In this document: positions 47,596 to 59,290 of the stretch, piece by piece
Position numbering within the stretch: position 1 is the stretch's first letter
How the letters are laid out: each line of letters begins with the position of its first letter
NCBI GenBank assembly: GCA_905178155.1
Contig: CAJINV010000002.1
Span: 2,574,226 to 2,638,225 of the forward strand
Direction of reading: 5' to 3'
DNA: 64,000 nucleotides
DNA from: Amoebophrya sp. A120
Lineage: Eukaryota > Sar > Dinophyceae > Syndiniales > Amoebophryaceae
Program-made: the position numbers and the translations under genes
Notes under the pieces: generated by a model
Seen by the model: the letters and a program-made list of their open reading frames with translations, nothing else
Databases searched by the model: none
Told to the model about the DNA's origin: nothing

Positions 47596-49879
47596 ATGCG
47601 GTATCGAAAGGAAAAATCCCCCCTCCCCATATCGAAAACGAAATGTGTGATGCTGTATTTGAGGTCACAAATCGACTTGTCATGCTAGAAGGCCAAGAGC
47701 CGCAGTCGTGGCCTCGTTTGCAGGCAATTTGTCATGCTGAAGATGCAAGGCTTCCCCACGTCAACCTGCACTACAGTCCGCATCTTTTCCCGTGTAGCAT
47801 GACAAAGCTGATTTGTGACAACAAATCTGCATCACAGATTTCCGTTTTGATATGGGGAGGGGGAGTTTTTCCTCTCGATATGCGGCTGTTCGCCAAGGCC
47901 GTCCTGGCCACCACCGCGTGCACCGTCGCCGTGGATGCGAAGCGCATGTGGAAAAACAAGGAATTATTCCGGGCAAAAACGTCCCCACCCCAAAGTCACG
48001 ATGGGGACTTAGCTACACAAACCAACAAGTTTTGGTTGTTGCGCATGACAAGTTTGGACAAGGAAAAATCCAGTCGTGATTACCTAGGTAGTGAAGCCGC
48101 ATCACAAATTGCGCGCGTGCTCCTAATTCTAGTATGACAAACTCGTCCCGGATAGCACTACAAAAAATTTTTCCCATGTGGCTGCGCATGAGACGCATTT
48201 CAGGTACTGCAGATTTGCATGACAAGAACTCTGGGGTGGGGACGTTTTCACACGGGATAGGAAGGCCAGCAAGTGACGAAGAAAACCACCCTTACGACCT
48301 ATTACAATGAAAAGTGCCCCCACCCCAGAACTTGGGAGCATTTGTATTGCAAACCTTTCCAAATGAAACACTCGCCCTCTTGCATCTATCAGCATCACAG
48401 GTTTTCAAGCGTGAATAGCGAAAATTTGTATTGCAAAAGATCCCAGCAGAAGCGGCGGTTGTCATGCAAGCGATGCTATATACGACTAGACTCTGCATGT
48501 GCGGCAGAAAGATTCATACTCCTTTCATGCATGACAAAAAGTTTTCATTTGGAAACTTCGCATCACAAATTATTGCAACTTTGGGGGTGGCGGGGGCATT
48601 TTTCCTTGCAATACGACCCACACGGCGGAGCACAAGTTGGCTGTTAGCATGAAAAAGATCGGGAACATGCAGAAAAAGTTGGCCCAGAAATTCGAGAAGG
48701 CGCGCTCGCTGGCCAAGCAGAATAAAAAGAAGCACCACCTGGTCGAGGAGGTGCAGAAGAAGCAGGACCTCCAGGAGCTGCAGCAAACCATGGTTGTCAC
48801 CGCGACCGGCTCTCTGCTCGAGCTGAAGGGTGACGATGACGACGACGATATCCTGAGCAAAAACGTCCCCACCCCAAAGCTGTCATGCAGATTTGCATCC
48901 ACAGAAACGTCTGTAATGCGCATCGGCATTAGAGGATTTTGTAGTCGTATTATTAGATTTGTAATGCTCTAAACAGGATGTGCATGCGTTTTTGTGATGC
49001 GGCTGTCCTTGCTAAACAACACTATACTACGGATGGAAATTTGTCATGCACAACTCCCAAAACTTGGAGATTTGTGTTGCAGATTTACCAACTTGACAAT
49101 GGGGGCGGGACGTTTTTACACAGGATAGACGACGGTGATGGTGATGACGACGACGGTGATGGTGATGACGAGGGTGACGGTGACGGTGATGTATCAACTG
49201 CATTTATGTCCGGGTCCGGAAAAACCTTGTAATGCTGGAAAGGAAAAGTGAAAGCACTGCAATATTACGTAGCCAAGCATGACAAATTTTTGGGCTGCTA
49301 TGTGTTGCGTATTCCTATGCGGCATGGCAGCCCGCGTTCTTCTAGCTCGACAGGCGAGAGGAGGGCCTTTTCGTGGCCATGTGATCATGTCAGACAAGCA
49401 TGACAAATTTGGCAATCGTCTTCCAGACCCCGACCGGTGTTTGCAATGCATATGAAGATGATCAGGACGACGATGATGATGGCGGCGGCGGCGGTGGCGG
49501 TGGTCGCTCGGGTCCGGGTGTCGCGCGGTTCTGGTACTCGGTGTTGATTTATGCATTGCAAACATCGACCTAATTGAAAGGAGGAACTTCTGATGCTCAT
49601 TTTGCATGCCTGCAAAATCTGTGTTGCATGACGAGCAAATGCGGCGCTTGTTCGCCATGCAGAAACGCAGTTTGTAATGCGTACCGCGTACTACGGAAAC
49701 AAAAGCTCCACCAAAACTTGTGATGCTTGGCAGCACTTTGAAGTAATGGAGCCATCCAGGGTAGAAGTTCAGCATCACAGGTTATTTGTTCCAGATTCAG
49801 ATCGATGTTTGTAATGCATACACACTGCTGTGGTGTGTCCGCCTACGTCTACGCGCTCTGGTACCTGGTCGAAAACTGA
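47596..49879 (+). CDS. G7: small secretory-pathway protein with acidic repeat and C-terminal membrane span
   Basis: Exons 47596-47601, 47886-47964, 48265-48299, 48619-48848, 49133-49191, 49458-49549, 49826-49879 total 555 bases (184 residues). The first exon is only ATGCGG; a family D introner sits in the second codon. The spliced product begins MRLFAKAVLATTACTVAVDA, a clear signal peptide. A Lys-rich helical or coiled-coil segment follows (residues about 45-105), then an Asp/Gly repeat (about 110-145), a poly-Gly run, and a hydrophobic C-terminus (FWYSVLICCGVSAYVYALWY) that probably spans the membrane. No family recognised. Confidence 0.7.
47602..47880. mobile_element. Introner, family D (G7), at the start codon
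   Basis: 279 bp, TATC...GATA. Exact flank repeat TGCGG lies inside ATGCGG, the first two codons. The element's terminal A plus the right repeat also spells ATGCGG. Confidence 0.87.
47965..48259. mobile_element. Introner, family B (G7)
   Basis: 295 bp, TATT...GATA. Flanks GGAAT / GGAAG. Confidence 0.84.
48300..48613. mobile_element. Introner, family G (G7)
   Basis: 314 bp, TATT...AATA. Exact flank repeat CGACC. Near-identical to the copy at 35293 in G5. Confidence 0.87.
48849..49127. mobile_element. Introner, family B (G7)
   Basis: 279 bp, TATC...GATA. Exact flank repeat GACGA, within an Asp-codon run. Confidence 0.86.
49192..49452. mobile_element. Introner, family A (G7)
   Basis: 261 bp, TATC...CATA. 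Flanks TGATG / TGAAG; left arm GTCCGGGTCCGG. Confidence 0.82.
49550..49820. mobile_element. Introner, family A variant (G7)
   Basis: 271 bp, TATG...CATA, arms GCAAACATCGA / TCGATGTTTG. Flanks do not match (TGATT / CACAC). Removal restores a membrane-span reading frame. Confidence 0.7.
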
Positions 49880-51339
49880 GGAGGGTTTTCTCGAACAAAA
49901 CCAGGAAAAAGGTGTACTTCGTTTCTTACAGACTTTGAATTTTCGTTTGTTGTCATGCATTTCCGTTACGGTAGGGGTAGCTTGACTACAATAAATGCAG
50001 GAGTACTCTTGTTCATCAAAAACAAAACGAAAAAACTATCAGGTCACGACCAGACCGTTTTCACATCACAAGCAAAGGCAAGGATTTGACTTGCAGATCA
50101 GGATTTGATTTGAAGATTTTTGACGGAAAAGACAAGTAAATACGGTGGAGCTATTAAAAGAGGGGGAAAACGCTACTACCGTATAAAAAACAAAAAGTAC
50201 TATTACCGCCGAAATTAACCCTGCGGGGTGGAAGAATATCAATATACTGACCGTTGTTGTGATCGATCGCTGCCAAATAGTTTGTTGTCACTTTACCTTT
50301 ACTGTTACCTTTTACACCACTAAGTTTGAATGAAACCAAAATTAATTGTAAAAATTGTTGCTTGATATTTGAATTTGTTATTGTTTTACACTTGTTCTGC
50401 CCACACAGCTTTTTAGTTTTACTGCGCAAGTACTGTAAAATAGAGTTCACGGTCTTCAACTGCGAAGCAAAATTAAACGCTACTGGCACGACTTGCGTGC
50501 TGGATGAACACGACCGAAAACGTATACTACGCACAGGTGGTTGAACAAATTATTTGCTGCAGAAGTTTACTTGTGTCAACTTCATGAACTTCGGCAACAG
50601 CTTCCGGAAAAATCGCGGATTTTTAGGGGCAGCTACTCGCTTCGACACCTTTTTATAGTTTGGCAGAACCGCAATCATGGTCGAGGCAGTGCTCCTCCGC
50701 GGTCTTGTTCACATCGTCGCACTGGAAAGCGAGGGGGTAAAGGAGAGGAAGAACAAGGTACTTACAATATTAAACAAAAAGCGGCTTTCTCTTCTTCTCG
50801 AATTCAATCCTTTGCCTCGATCGGGGTGTCTTCGTTCGAATCCATACGTCTTGTTCGTGGGCTTCTGAAGAGCAGATCAAGTTCGTCGATTCGCTGGCGA
50901 TTATGTCGTAAAATCGTCACCTAAGATCTAAGAATTGATGTATTTCTAAGAATCATTATTCTTCTATGTTCGCCTGCATCGACGGACGAGGGCATTGCAG
51001 AATTCATCGAAGAGTGGCATCGAAAGCTCTCGGAACAGTCGTCGATTACTTTCGTGGTCGTGCCATAAATCGTCGAGTAGCCTTTCGTGGGGCCGCTACA
51101 ACTCAATACCTTCAATTTTAGTCTTCACGGTTCCACCAATTTTCTTTTCTCTGGCTCCGGTTTTAGCAGAACGCGATGAAATAGTAGGATGTTGTTTTAG
51201 GTTTAAGTAGACCAAATTAAGGCTTCGAAACTCGAAAGCTAAAATTATTTGGGAAGATATTCGAAGCTGAAGGCGTTTCAATCATACCTCAATTTATTTC
51301 AAGAGTTATCTCGAGACTGATACGGTATTAAATGAAAAG
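49880..51339. other. Spacer G7-G8
   Basis: AT-rich non-coding sequence with TTTTAC/TACAG words similar to the spacer at 41024. Nothing recognised. Confidence 0.5.
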
Positions 51340-54300
51340 ATGGAGATGGCGACGTCCAGTGCTCTCAACTTCGATGGTGACGAAATCGATGTCGTGAAGC
51401 GTTTCGCTTCCTCGTCTTCTTCTTCCTCATCGTCCTCTATTTGTGCAGCTTCTTGTTCATCCGGCATTGGCCACCACCACCATCTATTTCCCCAAGAACA
51501 AAAAAAGATGTTGCACCGGCAGAACAAAAAACAATTTCCGCTTCTGCTCCGTGCGAGCGGAAGCCTCTGTGCACTTTACTCGGGAGTAGCTAGTCCAACA
51601 GGAGCGGCCTATTTCTTCTCGCAGCAAGTTGTACTGGGGGCAGGAGCGGCCGAAGATTCTGATAGGAACTACGCAGAGAAGAAGATTGACACGGGGGTCG
51701 TAGTGCCACAAAGGAGCAACTTGCGCCGTCGTGGGGGCAGGAAGAACTTTTTCGGGACGAGTCGTGAAGAAGGAGATGCGGGCAGCAGTGCAGCAGAACC
51801 AACATCGACTCTGTCGAGCACTACTACTTCTAGGCCCAATCTCCGGCATGGCGCGCGACTGAAATCGCTCCTGGAAATCAAGCAGAAAACAACTGCGCAG
51901 GATGTGCTGGCAGAGAGACCAGAACCAGCAGTCGGGACGAATCACGGGCGGGAAACATCAGAACAAATTTTCATCCCGGCGGATGAAATAGTAAATTCGA
52001 CGCAGTCAACATCAATTCCGTTCTCGACTTTGGAAAAAGTGAGCAAAATCAGTGAGGAAAAAACCAGTCTCGGCCAGCAGCTCTCGACAGCAGTAGAAAG
52101 AAACACGAGAACCTCGGAAAAGCAGGAAGAAGGTCGTGAGGAGCAAAAGTTCACCCTTGAAAAACAAACCCTCCAGCAGAAAGAACACCGCCGAGAGCAG
52201 ATTGCGAGGAAGATTTCGGAACTGAAGCAGAAAACGGCGACCGCGCAACAGCAAATGGAGCGGTTTTACCGGGAGCAGGTGCAAAAACGGATGCGGCTGG
52301 CGCGGTTGGACAAGGTGAGGACTACGAGAGTTGTGCAGGGGACCGGGGAGGTAGTGGCTGAAGGAAGTACAACTACCGGACGCAAAGCTCTAACTTCTTC
52401 TACGATGAAAGCCCGGGAAAACGAAGAACAGGCGAGCAAGCTCGCGGCGCGAATTAGTCAGGCGAGGAAAACGAAGGCGAAACAGAACCTCCAGGTGCGG
52501 AGAAAAGTGCAACGGAAGCGGAACTTGCGCGCGCGACGGCGTCTCGACCGGGACTCGGGCGATGACGAGGATGATGACGGTGACAATGATGAAGACGGCG
52601 GTGACGATGACAATGACGATGGCGGTGGGAACAGTGCGAGTGTGGAAGACAGCAGTGAAAGCGGCGGGTCCTCGGGCTCGTCGTCGGGGAGCGGGAAGAA
52701 GAGCAAGGTCGACAGTTGCGGTTTGTTGGGCTTGTGTGACTCGAGCAAGTATCCTCGATGAACTGGTGCAATAGTGCTTCGTACTTCTTCTTCTTCTTCG
52801 GTCTGATATACTGCATGACAGATTTGCTTTGTTCATTCTGAATCTGCATGACAAAAAATAATTTCCATGCATTCGAAAAACATAATGTCATGCAATGTCC
52901 CCTAGAAGTACAAGTAAGTCAAGAAGTGCGAAGACCAAAGTAGTTTTGCCTTGCATAGGAGGAAGAAAGCTTCCGGGGGAAAGAAGGAAGACAAAACGGT
53001 ACAGAATGTTGCCATCTGTGCCGGAGTGCTCTTCGTCTTTCTGCTGATAGCGGTCGGGCTGTGTGTCTGGAAAGAGAAGGAGCGCCAGGAAAAAATGCGC
53101 CAGGCGAGGCTGCGCAAGCGAATCGCCCAGGAGGCGGCGGCGACAGGAGGCGCGCAATATCGTATTTAAAAACGTCCCCACCCCAGAGTTGTAATGCAAA
53201 TCTGCATGCTCAGAATGTTTCTCATGCGGAGCCCCATGAGAAGCATTTTTTAGTCGTGTTTTGCAATTTGTCATGCTCCAATCTGCATGATGTACTAGAT
53301 CTGTGATACTGCTGAGCTAGCTCAAACAGCATTACGCTAAGAGCAGTCCGAATTTGTCATGCAAAACAGCCAAAACTTGTGGATTTGTGTTTGTCTAGCC
53401 GATTCCCCAGCTTGACTATGGGGTGGGGACGTTTTTACATAGGATACGCAAAGTGACGGCTTCACCCTGACGGGCTACCGGCGGGGGGACGTGCAAGCGA
53501 GGGGTATGATTCGGTGCAAAAGTGATAGTATCTTCGCCGGGTGGTCGTTGTAATTGCAATTGCAATAATGCACGACAGATATGCAGTTTTTTTTTTCCGA
53601 TTCCGAGTTAATATATGATTATCTGCACGACGATTTTTAATTGTAGTCCCCTTGTGCCTCTGAAAATAAAGTTTGTGATGCAATTTCTAGAAGGGCGGCG
53701 ATAGTACCTAATGCTTTTGCAATGCATAAGAGCTCAAGCGGAGCAGCGCGCGTTGGATGCGTACGAGCAAGATCAGAGCCAGCGGCATTTGGACGAGGTA
53801 ACTATTTTGGTGTTTGTCATGCATAGAAACGAATGCAGCTTGCTGCTGTCATGCATCGACCACATCATAACTGAATAATTTTCTTTGATGCAAATTGAAA
53901 TTTCGCATGCGTTTTCCCAACTAAAAAAAACAAGGTGAAGGAGCGCGGGTTTTGGTTAGCGCAGGATGAAGCGGACCGGTTAAAGGAAGAGCTATCCATT
54001 GCAAATATGTCTGATTCGGGACGAATGCAATATTTGTCATGCATCTCGCAGACCAAGACCATCCACATGGTTTGGAATGTGCACAAGCATCACAGTTTTT
54101 GCGAGACCTTGTTGATGCCTCTCCCGCATGAGAGGTCCTTTTGCCTAGGAAGAGGTGGAGGCCTTTTGTCTTCATGCAACACAGATTTCTTTTTGGTCGA
54201 GGCCTCGCATGACAAGCTACATGCTTCCAGACCCAGAGACATTTGCAGTGGATAAGGGCGGGATGGGTACAATGCTTATTACGAGGAATATCAAAATGAA

Positions 54301-54651
54301 AAATCTCCCCTCCCCATATCAAAACGGAAATTTGTGATGCTGATTTGTGAGCACAAATCAGCTTTGTATTGCACAAGGGCACTGCGGCCAGATCCCCAGG
54401 CTAGGTAGGGGCGTATGGGTCTAGTAGTTCAGCATGGCAAACGGCCCCCCTTTAGGCCCAACAGCATGAAAAATCGCTTCCATAATGGGGCGGAAGCTTC
54501 TGCCCTTGTCTTCTTGCAAGACAGGTGTGATTTGTGACCTCAAATCCGCAGCGCAAATTTTTGGAAACATACCTTTTCAATATGGGGAGGGGGGATTTTT
54601 CCTCTCAATAAGGAAGAGGACGAGTATTACGACGACGGTTCCTGGTGGTGA
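51340..54651 (+). CDS. G8: coiled-coil protein with single membrane span
   Basis: Exons 51340-52749, 52963-53157, 53452-53504, 53734-53797, 53935-53992, 54260-54288, 54616-54651 total 1,845 bases (614 residues). The long first exon encodes a Ser-rich N-terminus, a moderately hydrophobic region (about residues 65-105), a Gln/Lys/Glu coiled coil (about 240-335), a basic stretch, and Asp/Gly and Ser/Gly runs. A membrane span (VAICAGVLFVFLLIAVGLCVW, residues about 487-507) is followed by a charged helical tail ending in acidic/Tyr residues. The stop codon TGA lies in the direct repeat flanking the introner at 54652. No family recognised. The architecture (low-complexity ectodomain, one span, charged tail) matches G5 and G9. 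Confidence 0.7.
52750..52957. mobile_element. Introner, unclassified, degenerate (G8), GT-AG possible
   Basis: 208 bp, TATC...CATA with only partial arms (GTGCTTCGTACTTCT against AGAAGTGCGAAG). Interior GCATGACA words present. Flanks GCAAG / GGAGG allow a GT-AG reading. Confidence 0.65.
53158..53446. mobile_element. Introner, family B (G8)
   Basis: 289 bp, TATC...GATA. Exact flank repeat CGCAA. Interior almost the same as the copy at 21027 in G3. Confidence 0.87.
53505..53728. mobile_element. Introner, family C diverged (G8), GT-AG possible
   Basis: 224 bp, TATG...CATA. Arms GCAAAAGTGATAGTA / TAATGCTTTTGC. Flanks AGGGG / AGAGC; a GT-AG reading is possible. Confidence 0.72.
53798..53934 (+). 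other. GT-AG intron in G8, possibly introner-derived
   Basis: Begins GTAACT and ends AACAAG; phase 0. It contains TTTGTCATGC and other introner-like words, without recognisable terminal repeats. Confidence 0.55.
53993..54254. mobile_element. Introner, family A (G8)
   Basis: 262 bp, TATC...GATA. Flanks AGAGC / AGGGC. Confidence 0.82.
54289..54610. mobile_element. Introner, family D (G8)
   Basis: 322 bp, TATC...AATA. Exact flank repeat AGGAA. Confidence 0.86.
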
Positions 54652-54958
54652 TATGGAAGCGTCAGGTTTGAAATCGACAAAGTTGAAATGATTTGTCATG
54701 CATAAAATGCATGACGCGACTTACGTGTGTTGCAGAGCAACCAAGTGAGACCGATTGTAAGCCTGTTTGGGGTTAGAGGTTGAGCTGCTAAAGTAGCATG
54801 AGAAAATCAGTCCTCTTTGCCTAAACAGCATGACAAACTGGATTGCGGTAACGCCGGAATTTGTCTTGCGCCACTTGGAAACTGGGTTCCGACTGGCATC
54901 CAATTCATGCATGGCAAACTATTTCAACTTTGACGATTTCAATCCTGACACTCCCATA
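54652..54958. mobile_element. Introner, family F (G8), immediately after the stop codon
   Basis: 307 bp, TATG...CATA. Exact flank repeat GGTGA, which contains the stop TGA. The element starts at the base after the stop, so splicing it would only affect the 3' UTR. Confidence 0.83.
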
Positions 54959-56265
54959 GGTGACCAGGAAGTGAAAAATCGAGCACAAAAAAAATGAAGG
55001 CAGAACTCATCGGAGTAGAAATTAGTTTACAATATCCTAACCAGCCCGTCGATGACGTTGAAATTGAATAAAGACCTGTTTGAATTTTTGCAAGAATCAG
55101 ATTTTTACTACAACCACACTGTTCACCTCGTGCTGTCTTTTACGTTTGATAAATTTCTTACAGTTTTACAACAAGAGAAGTCATTGACCTAGTTTACTTT
55201 TACCTCATTTGTGCCTTTTACTTGTTTCGCGGACCACAGTGCCTGACGTCGATGTTGATGATGTATACTAAACAAATATTTATCTTGATTCTGTATCAAA
55301 AAACTCGTTTTCTTGCTACACAGATTGAACAGAGTTTATGCATGCTTCGTACTAGTTTGCATGAAAATTCGGAAAAATTGGTCTCACCTCAGTTTTGTGA
55401 CTACAATAATTAATCAGCACTTCTTCTTGTACCATTTGAGAAAACAGAATTATCTGTGAAATTAGCTCTACTATTCACTTCCGAGATTTTCTACTGTACC
55501 ATAGGAAGGAAGCTAAATTTGGTTTCGAAGAAAGAGGAGCTGCACACAAAAGAACAATTCCTGCAAAAATAAAAATCGTTGCAAGGCCACAGGCACTACA
55601 GATTCTCGAAAAAGAATTTCTACCGGACTAGACAGATCGTGGCATTTCTGTAAACGATTTCTTGCAGCAGCAAAAAGACTATGCGAAACAGGCACGGGTA
55701 TGATTTCGCTTGTGTGAAAGAACACGGACTCCGCCTGTTGCGTTTTCAACCAGAGGGAAGTCGTGTAGCGCTCCTTATCGTGATGGAAAGAACAAACACA
55801 ATCCGAACTCGTTGGGGACGAAGAATCGTTTTTATCGCTGAGCGACGAGGTTGTAGAAGAGAGGCATCGAACATGTAAAGTTTGTCGTCTGTGATCGTTA
55901 TATTATTCGGAGAGCAGTCTCAGCCAGGAGTCCTCGTAAAGGAAAATCGTTTTCATTTCGTGGTCAGTCGTTGTCGTTGGCTGATGCTGGTATCGCACTC
56001 GTCAATATCGTTTTACTTCGGTGATAAATGGTATCGGTTCGCGCTGCATCAAATACTCAAGGGCGGCACTAGTTAGTACAACACCTCTCAGCCACGCTTA
56101 CTAACAATTTTACACGAAGATCCACGCGGCGTGTTCTGCACAGTACTTTCCTGTGGAGGGAAAAATAGAGATACTTTCAATAAGTTGTCCTCAGGGTCAC
56201 CGTGAAGAAAAAAGAAGAAAAGCCAGAGTTTTATTACCAGATTCCCCACCTAGTTTATTAACAAA
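54959..56265. other. G8 3' region and spacer G8-G9
   Basis: AT-rich; the first bases are the likely G8 3' UTR after the introner at 54652. Nothing else recognised. Confidence 0.45.
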
Positions 56266-59200
56266 ATGAGGCGACTCAACACCGGGAATAAAAAAGCATC
56301 ATTGTTGCTCGGCTTTCTCTCCCACCAGCACCAAATCGCCCTTGTGACCGGCAGGATAGGTCGTGGTGGCCGAAGTAGAGGGAAAAATAGTGGAGAGAAG
56401 AATCTTCACGCAGCCGCTCCTTTCACGACGCAGCAAGAGGAAACACAAACTACACCATCAGCATTTCACGCCGAAACTAAAAGTCTCCTCGACCTCGACG
56501 AAGGAGGGGGTGTCCTCCAGGAGCCCAAAATAAATACGGGAGAGGATGATGATAGTACAACTAGCACGACCTTCGACCTCGAGGCGCATGAAAACGCGTT
56601 TTCCGCACTGGAGATAAATTTCAGCGTGAAGATGTTGAACAAGGAGAAGGAAAACGAGGTGGAGGCGAAACACACTAAATTGAACGTCGAGGAGGAGAAA
56701 ATGAGCAGCAAAGAGGGACGAGAAAATGTCGAAAAAACATCCTCCGAAAGAACGGCCTCCCAATACGAGCAGAAGAAAGAACAGACTTCTGCTAAGCAAC
56801 TCTCCGCTGCTACCGCTGCTGCGCCGAAGAAAAAAGACGAGGAAAGCGAGGACGATGAGGGCGGGGATGACGACTATGGGAGTGTAGTCAGGTTTGAAGT
56901 CGACAAAGTTGTCCACTTGCTAGACCTGCAAGACAGGCACTCTGTGCATGGCTTTTCATGCATGGCAAATCCCATTCCAACTTTGTCAATCTCGGTCCTC
57001 TGGGCGCTTCCATATTTGCGACGGAGATGATGATGATGACGGACACGGAGATGAGGACGAGTATGGAAATTGAAAGCTCCAACCGAATTCTGAGGCGTGA
57101 ATCGAAGCATAATTGCTGCATCAAATTATCACCAGGATCATGAACAAGCACTGTGTGAACGAACTCCTGCGCTGCACGGAGCTACTTCACCATAACAAGA
57201 ACAGAGGAAATTTGTTGATATTTCAGAATTCGTTTTTACCCCTTCCATACCCTCGGCGGAGAAGACGAGCACGAGGAGGGCGGGGAAGACGAAGGTACCG
57301 AGGAGGAGGAGGAGGATCCCAAAAAAGCGAAAAAGGACGCCGCTATCGCCGCCAAGAAAGGCGCGAAGTCAGCTGCACCTCCTGCGAAAGCGGCAAAACC
57401 GGCAGCGAAAAAAGAGGAACCGGAGGAGGAGGAGGGTGAAGAGGAAGAGAATTATCTGGCGGAAAAGAAAGTTGAATCGTTTTCATCAGTCAAAGCACAC
57501 GGTAGAAACATCGCGCACACACCCACAATTGATGCATGACTTCACCTCTCATGGTCGGGAGCGGAAAGAACTACATGTTTGGAGCATAGCCCTACAAGAT
57601 TGTTATATTTTTTCTTGTAGACGAGGACGACGACGAGCCGACTGACGGATCGATACGTTTAAATCTTTTCTGAATCTCCATACCGGCGAAGAGGGAGGTG
57701 ACGATGACGCAGAAGAAGATCGCGACGGTGACGATGCTGAACCGAAAAAAGGCAAAGACAAGAAAGCCGCGGCGGGGGGTAAAAAAGGGGGTACTAAAAA
57801 GCCCAAAGGTATGGGGGTGTCAGAATCGAAATCGTCAAAGTTGAAATAGTTTGTCATGCATAAAATGCAGCCCACAAAGTGCCTGTCTTGCAGATTAGGC
57901 ACGTCAGGCAGATTGTAAATTTCCTGTTGAGGGGAAGGGGTAGACATTGAGATGCTAAAGTAGCATGACAAAAGGCGTCTTCCTTACGCAAACAGCATGA
58001 TAAACTGACTTTCGGCTCTGCCCAAATTTGTCATGCGCCACTTAGCAACTGGGTTACACTTACAACTTTCATCCATTTTATGCATTACAAGTCATTTCAA
58101 CTTTGTCGATTTCAATTCTGACACATCCATAAAAGGCCCAGCGAAGAATCCGGAGGAGGAACAAGCGGAAGAAGAGCCAGCGGATGATAAACCGAAGAAA
58201 AAAGAACCCTGCTGTGCGGGCGCGGCGACGGAGAAAATGCACAAAGCAGCGGACAAGAAAATCCGAAAGACCGGCAATCTTGCGGAAGATGACGATGAGT
58301 TTCTGCACAGCTGTGGCTGCTCCAACTCCTCCGCGCTCCTGCTCATTTTCTGCCTGACCCTCCTCTGCGGCATGATCGCTTTTATCGTGCACAGCTACAA
58401 GCGGCAACAGTTTCTCGCGGAGCGCGGGGCCGGGCACGCGCACAACTCCGCGGCACGAGCGAACGCGCACAAGGGCGTCGACACGCAGGGTTTCGGCGGC
58501 GACAACCTGGATATCAACGGCAAATATGTCTGGACGGTCTGCAAATCTGTATTGCGCATTTTTCTTGACTTGAAAATCTGTGATGCATGAACCGGATCGG
58601 GAGCACCACAGCGCGACTGTCTACCATGCAAAAGCAAAACTTGTCATGCTAACTCCGCATTGCGTACACCACTTGCTTCAAGAACCTTTTGATGCTTAGC
58701 TAGATGCTGAGGTTCGTCTCTTATGGAGCGAGTAGCATCACAACTTTCCAAAGAGCGCAGACATATTTGCAATGCATACTGGACGACATCAAGTTTCCGG
58801 CCGGTGGTGGCACAGCACCCCGACCAGAACGGATGAAAGGACCGCCGGAGCAGTATCAAATAAAGGAGAAATCCCCCGTCCCCCTATCAAAACGAAGTTT
58901 CTGATGCAGGATTTGCGTACACAAATCAGATTTGTCTTGCTGGAGAGGAATGCAGGCCCATACTAAGCCTAAGTCTAGAGGTTTTGGCCTAGGCGTCTAG
59001 CATGAGAAACGTCCACACTGTAGGCCCATCAGCATCACAAACCGCCTGCACAATGCTGCGGAGCTTGTGGAGTTGTCTTCTTGCAAGACAGACGCGATTT
59101 GTGGTCTCAAATCAGCAACGCAAATTTCCGGAAACATACCCCTTCGATATGGGGAGGGGGGATGTTTCCTTTTGATAAGCAGGGGAAGGGCATGTCCCCG

Positions 59201-59290
59201 GCTGGCAGTCCAGGCGCAGGCTGGGGCATGGGGGGCAAGGGGCCAGTCGCGGCGAACACGTGGGCTCCGTTTCAGGATTGGCGGACGTAA
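56266..59290 (+). CDS. G9: acidic/basic low-complexity protein with single membrane span
   Basis: Exons 56266-56874, 57020-57061, 57255-57452, 57688-57809, 58137-58511, 58784-58853, 59183-59290 total 1,524 bases (507 residues). The N-terminus is basic with a short hydrophobic patch (ASLLLGFL). Long Glu/Asp and Lys/Ala tracts follow. A Cys-containing segment (EPCCAGAA, HSCGCSNSS) precedes a membrane span (ALLLIFCLTLLCGMIAFIV, residues about 389-410). The C-terminal tail is Gly-rich. The exon structure between 57453 and 57687 is uncertain: it may be one diverged introner, or two introns around a small acidic exon at 57621-57650. No family recognised. Confidence 0.6.
56875..57014. mobile_element. 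Introner, family F, short (G9)
   Basis: 140 bp, TATG...CATA, with CAGGTTTGAAGTCGACAAAG and matching right arm but a much shortened middle. Flanks ACGAC / TTTGC do not match; frame restored. Confidence 0.72.
57062..57249. mobile_element. Introner, unclassified (G9)
   Basis: 188 bp, TATG...CATA, short arms ACCGAATTCTGA / TCAGAATTCG. Flanks ACGAG / CCCTC do not match; few family words. Probably old. Confidence 0.6.
57453..57682. mobile_element. Possible diverged introner (G9)
   Basis: 230 bp, TATC...CATA with weak arms (GGAAAAGAAAGTTGAATCG against a partial complement). Removal with 5 bases keeps the frame. Alternative: a GT-AG intron 57503-57620, an exon coding DEDDDEPTDG, then a second short intron. 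Confidence 0.45.
57810..58131. mobile_element. Introner, family F (G9), GT-AG possible
   Basis: 322 bp, TATG...CATA. Exact flank repeat AAAGG, which permits a GT-AG reading. Confidence 0.84.
58512..58778. mobile_element. Introner, family A (G9)
   Basis: 267 bp, TATC...CATA. Exact flank repeat CTGGA; both arms altered (ATGTCTGGACGGTCTGC / GAGCGCAGACATAT). Confidence 0.82.
58854..59177. mobile_element. Introner, family D (G9)
   Basis: 324 bp, TATC...GATA. Exact flank repeat AGCAG. Confidence 0.86.
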
